DNA from: Chloroflexota bacterium
GTDB lineage: Bacteria > Chloroflexota > Anaerolineae > UBA4142
Assembly: GCA_016199405.1 (NCBI GenBank)
Contig: JACQGS010000061.1
Coordinates: 1 to 7,494, forward strand
Reading direction: 5' to 3'
DNA: 7,494 bases
Position numbers and translations under genes: made by a program. Shown here piece by piece: positions 6,687 to 7,494 of the stretch. The notes beneath the pieces were generated by a model that saw only the letters and a list, made by a program, of their open reading frames with translations, did not search any database and was not told the origin of the DNA. Within the stretch, counting starts at the first letter, position 1; each line of letters opens with the position of its first letter.

Positions 6687-6715
6687 ATTAACGCGCTGAA
6701 GCAAAGGATTGTCAA
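6687..6715 (-). promoter_or_regulatory. Sigma-70-type promoter for the CHASE4 operon
   Basis: On the minus strand there is a perfect -35 box TTGACA (6715-6710), a 17-base spacer and a -10 box GTTAAT (6692-6687, four of six consensus positions). Transcription would begin near 6680, giving a leader of about 22 bases to GTG 6657. This indicates that the CHASE4/GIY-YIG/HD-GYP genes have their own promoter and do not depend on read-through from the response regulator. Confidence 0.6.
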
Positions 6716-6722
6716 GCGCAAA

Positions 6723-6775
6723 TGCCTTACTGTTTTGTTACAACATCCCGTCCGCCGTGATGATCGCGTTTGCGA
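6723..6775 (-). pseudogene. Duplicated tail of an ANTAR response regulator gene
   Basis: These 53 bases match 6834-6886 at 50 positions. Read on the minus strand they give the last residues of the regulator, ANAIITADGML, and its TAA stop, followed by the same 3' flank. Of the three differences, two are synonymous (GCG/GCA and GAT/GAC) and one lies after the stop. Similarity ends abruptly at both sides and no other part of a regulator gene is recognisable nearby, so it is a remnant: either the tail of a lost second ANTAR gene or a partial duplication. Confidence 0.7.
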
Positions 6776-6797
6776 GCAAAACGGCAGCGCGGCTGCC
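6776..6797 (-). terminator. Weak hairpin terminator after the response regulator gene
   Basis: On the minus strand GGCAGC (6797-6792), a CGC loop and GCTGCC (6788-6783) make a perfect 6-bp GC-rich stem with a 3-base loop, followed by GTTTTGC. The T-run is short, so termination would be inefficient. It lies about 50 bases past the regulator's stop and upstream of the CHASE4 promoter, separating the two units. Confidence 0.4.
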
Positions 6798-6833
6798 TTC
6801 TACCCATCGTGTCAATAGACTTTGCACAAGCTC

Positions 6834-6886
6834 TGCCTTACTGTTTCGTTACAACATCCCATCCGCCGTGATGATCGCGTTCGCGA
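6834..6886 (-). repeat. 53-bp repeat, intact copy at 3' end of ANTAR gene
   Basis: This is the copy that forms the real end of the response regulator gene (from about residue A182 through the stop at 6849-6851) plus 15 bases of flank. Its partner at 6723-6775 lies 111 bases downstream on the transcribed strand, in the same orientation. Confidence 0.85.
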
Positions 6887-7427
6887 TCTCGCCGAGTTTC
6901 TTGTTTTCGTTTTGACTGCGCCGCTGCATCCGGCGAAACGCTTCTTCTTCCGTTAGATTCAGCCGCCGCATCAAAATGCCTTTGGCGCGCTCGACCAATT
7001 TGCGCGTCTCGAGCGCGTCTTGCAAATCGTCCACTTGCTTGCGCAGCGCTTGGAACTCGGCAAAGCGGGAGATTGCCAGACCGATCGCCGGCAGGAGATC
7101 GCTCTCCGAGACCGGCTTCATCAAATACGCCGCGACGTGCGCGCTCGCCGCGCGTTCTGCCAACTCGCGTTCGCTGAAACCAGAAAGCAAAATAATCGGC
7201 AGGGGATGATCGCTCATCATCGCCTCGGCTGCCTTGATGCCGTCCAGCTCCGGCATTTTGATATCCAAGATCGCGAGATCCGGTTTCAATTCATGCGCGA
7301 GCGCCAGCGCTTGCTTGCCGTCGCCGGCTTCCGCGATCACGTGATGCCCCAGTTTTTCCAACAGTCCGCGCAGACTGAGCAGATGCAGACTTTCGTCATC
7401 GGCAATTAGGATTCGCAAATTGTTCAT
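6849..7427 (-). CDS. REC-ANTAR response regulator
   Basis: A 192-residue cytoplasmic response regulator. The REC domain (about 1-122) has the acidic pair D10-D11, phosphoacceptor D55 in LDIKMP, S82 in LLSG and K104 in MKPVSE, so it should be phosphorylated by a histidine kinase. A coiled linker (about 122-140, ALRKQVDDLQDALE) leads to an ANTAR domain (about 140-190; RKLVERAKGILMRRLNLTEEEAF), a small helical RNA-binding domain. ANTAR proteins such as AmiR and NasR bind paired hairpins in leader RNAs and prevent transcription termination. Start ATG at 7427 has GGAG seven bases before it. No kinase lies in the window, so the partner is elsewhere. It sits upstream of the CHASE4/HD-GYP operon in the same orientation, separated by a weak hairpin and a promoter. 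The RNA target is not identified; the last 13 codons are duplicated downstream. Confidence 0.94.
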   Translation of the reverse strand: MNNLRILIADDESLHLLSLRGLLEKLGHHVIAEAGDGKQALALAHELKPDLAILDIKMPELDGIKAAEAMMSDHPLPIILLSGFSERELAERAASAHVAAYLMKPVSESDLLPAIGLAISRFAEFQALRKQVDDLQDALETRKLVERAKGILMRRLNLTEEEAFRRMQRRSQNENKKLGEIANAIITADGML

Positions 7428-7494
7428 TGGAATACTCCATTTCTCGTTGTGTCATTTGTAGCATAGCGCCTTGTGCGCGTTTTTGAGGACGCCC

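Noticed and set aside
7428..7494. Promoter for the response regulator gene (TATGCT near 7455-7465)
   Set aside because: The -10-like word has no acceptable -35 partner at normal spacing, and the window ends too close to judge.

Overview
This 7.5 kb window carries six genes, all on the minus strand, so it reads right to left. Codon use rich in GCG and CGC, the long chains of PAS, GAF, CHASE4 and HD-GYP domains, and a small gene/HNH nuclease pair of a type I recall from Chloroflexota and Cyanobacteria suggest an Anaerolineae-like Chloroflexota chromosome. No rRNA or marker gene confirms that placement.

Layout in transcription order. (1) 7427-6849: a REC-ANTAR response regulator, expected to bind RNA. 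(2) 6848-6676: an intergenic stretch with a degenerate 53-bp copy of the regulator's last codons and 3' flank, a small hairpin, and a good sigma-70-type promoter facing the next gene. (3) 6657-4765: a membrane sensor with TM, CHASE4, TM, PAS, PAS and then only the first half of a third PAS. (4) 4768-3716: an unusual protein joining a sigma-54 (RpoN) C-terminal-like DNA-binding region to a GIY-YIG nuclease domain. (5) 3719-1101: a cytoplasmic protein that opens with the second half of a PAS domain, followed by PAS, three GAFs and an intact HD-GYP c-di-GMP phosphodiesterase. (6) 1051-695 and 691-278: a small uncharacterised protein and an HNH endonuclease, apparently a two-gene module. (7) 1-277: no convincing gene, but an imperfect inverted repeat and a terminator-like hairpin.

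The central observation concerns genes 3 to 5. They are joined by GTGA and ATGA stop/start overlaps. The end of gene 3 and the start of gene 5 look like complementary halves of one PAS domain. The simplest reading is that an ancestral CHASE4-PAS-GAF-HD-GYP receptor was split by arrival of the RpoN-like/GIY-YIG gene. That gene also has far fewer GCGC words than its surroundings. A 13-bp direct repeat in the same reading frame lies just inside the start of gene 4 and just inside the start of gene 5. The layout resembles phage genes split by free-standing homing endonucleases, but here it sits in a bacterial signalling operon.

If the halves still work together, the system would link an extracytoplasmic signal (CHASE4) to c-di-GMP breakdown (HD-GYP), with the ANTAR regulator next door. 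No histidine kinase is present in the window.
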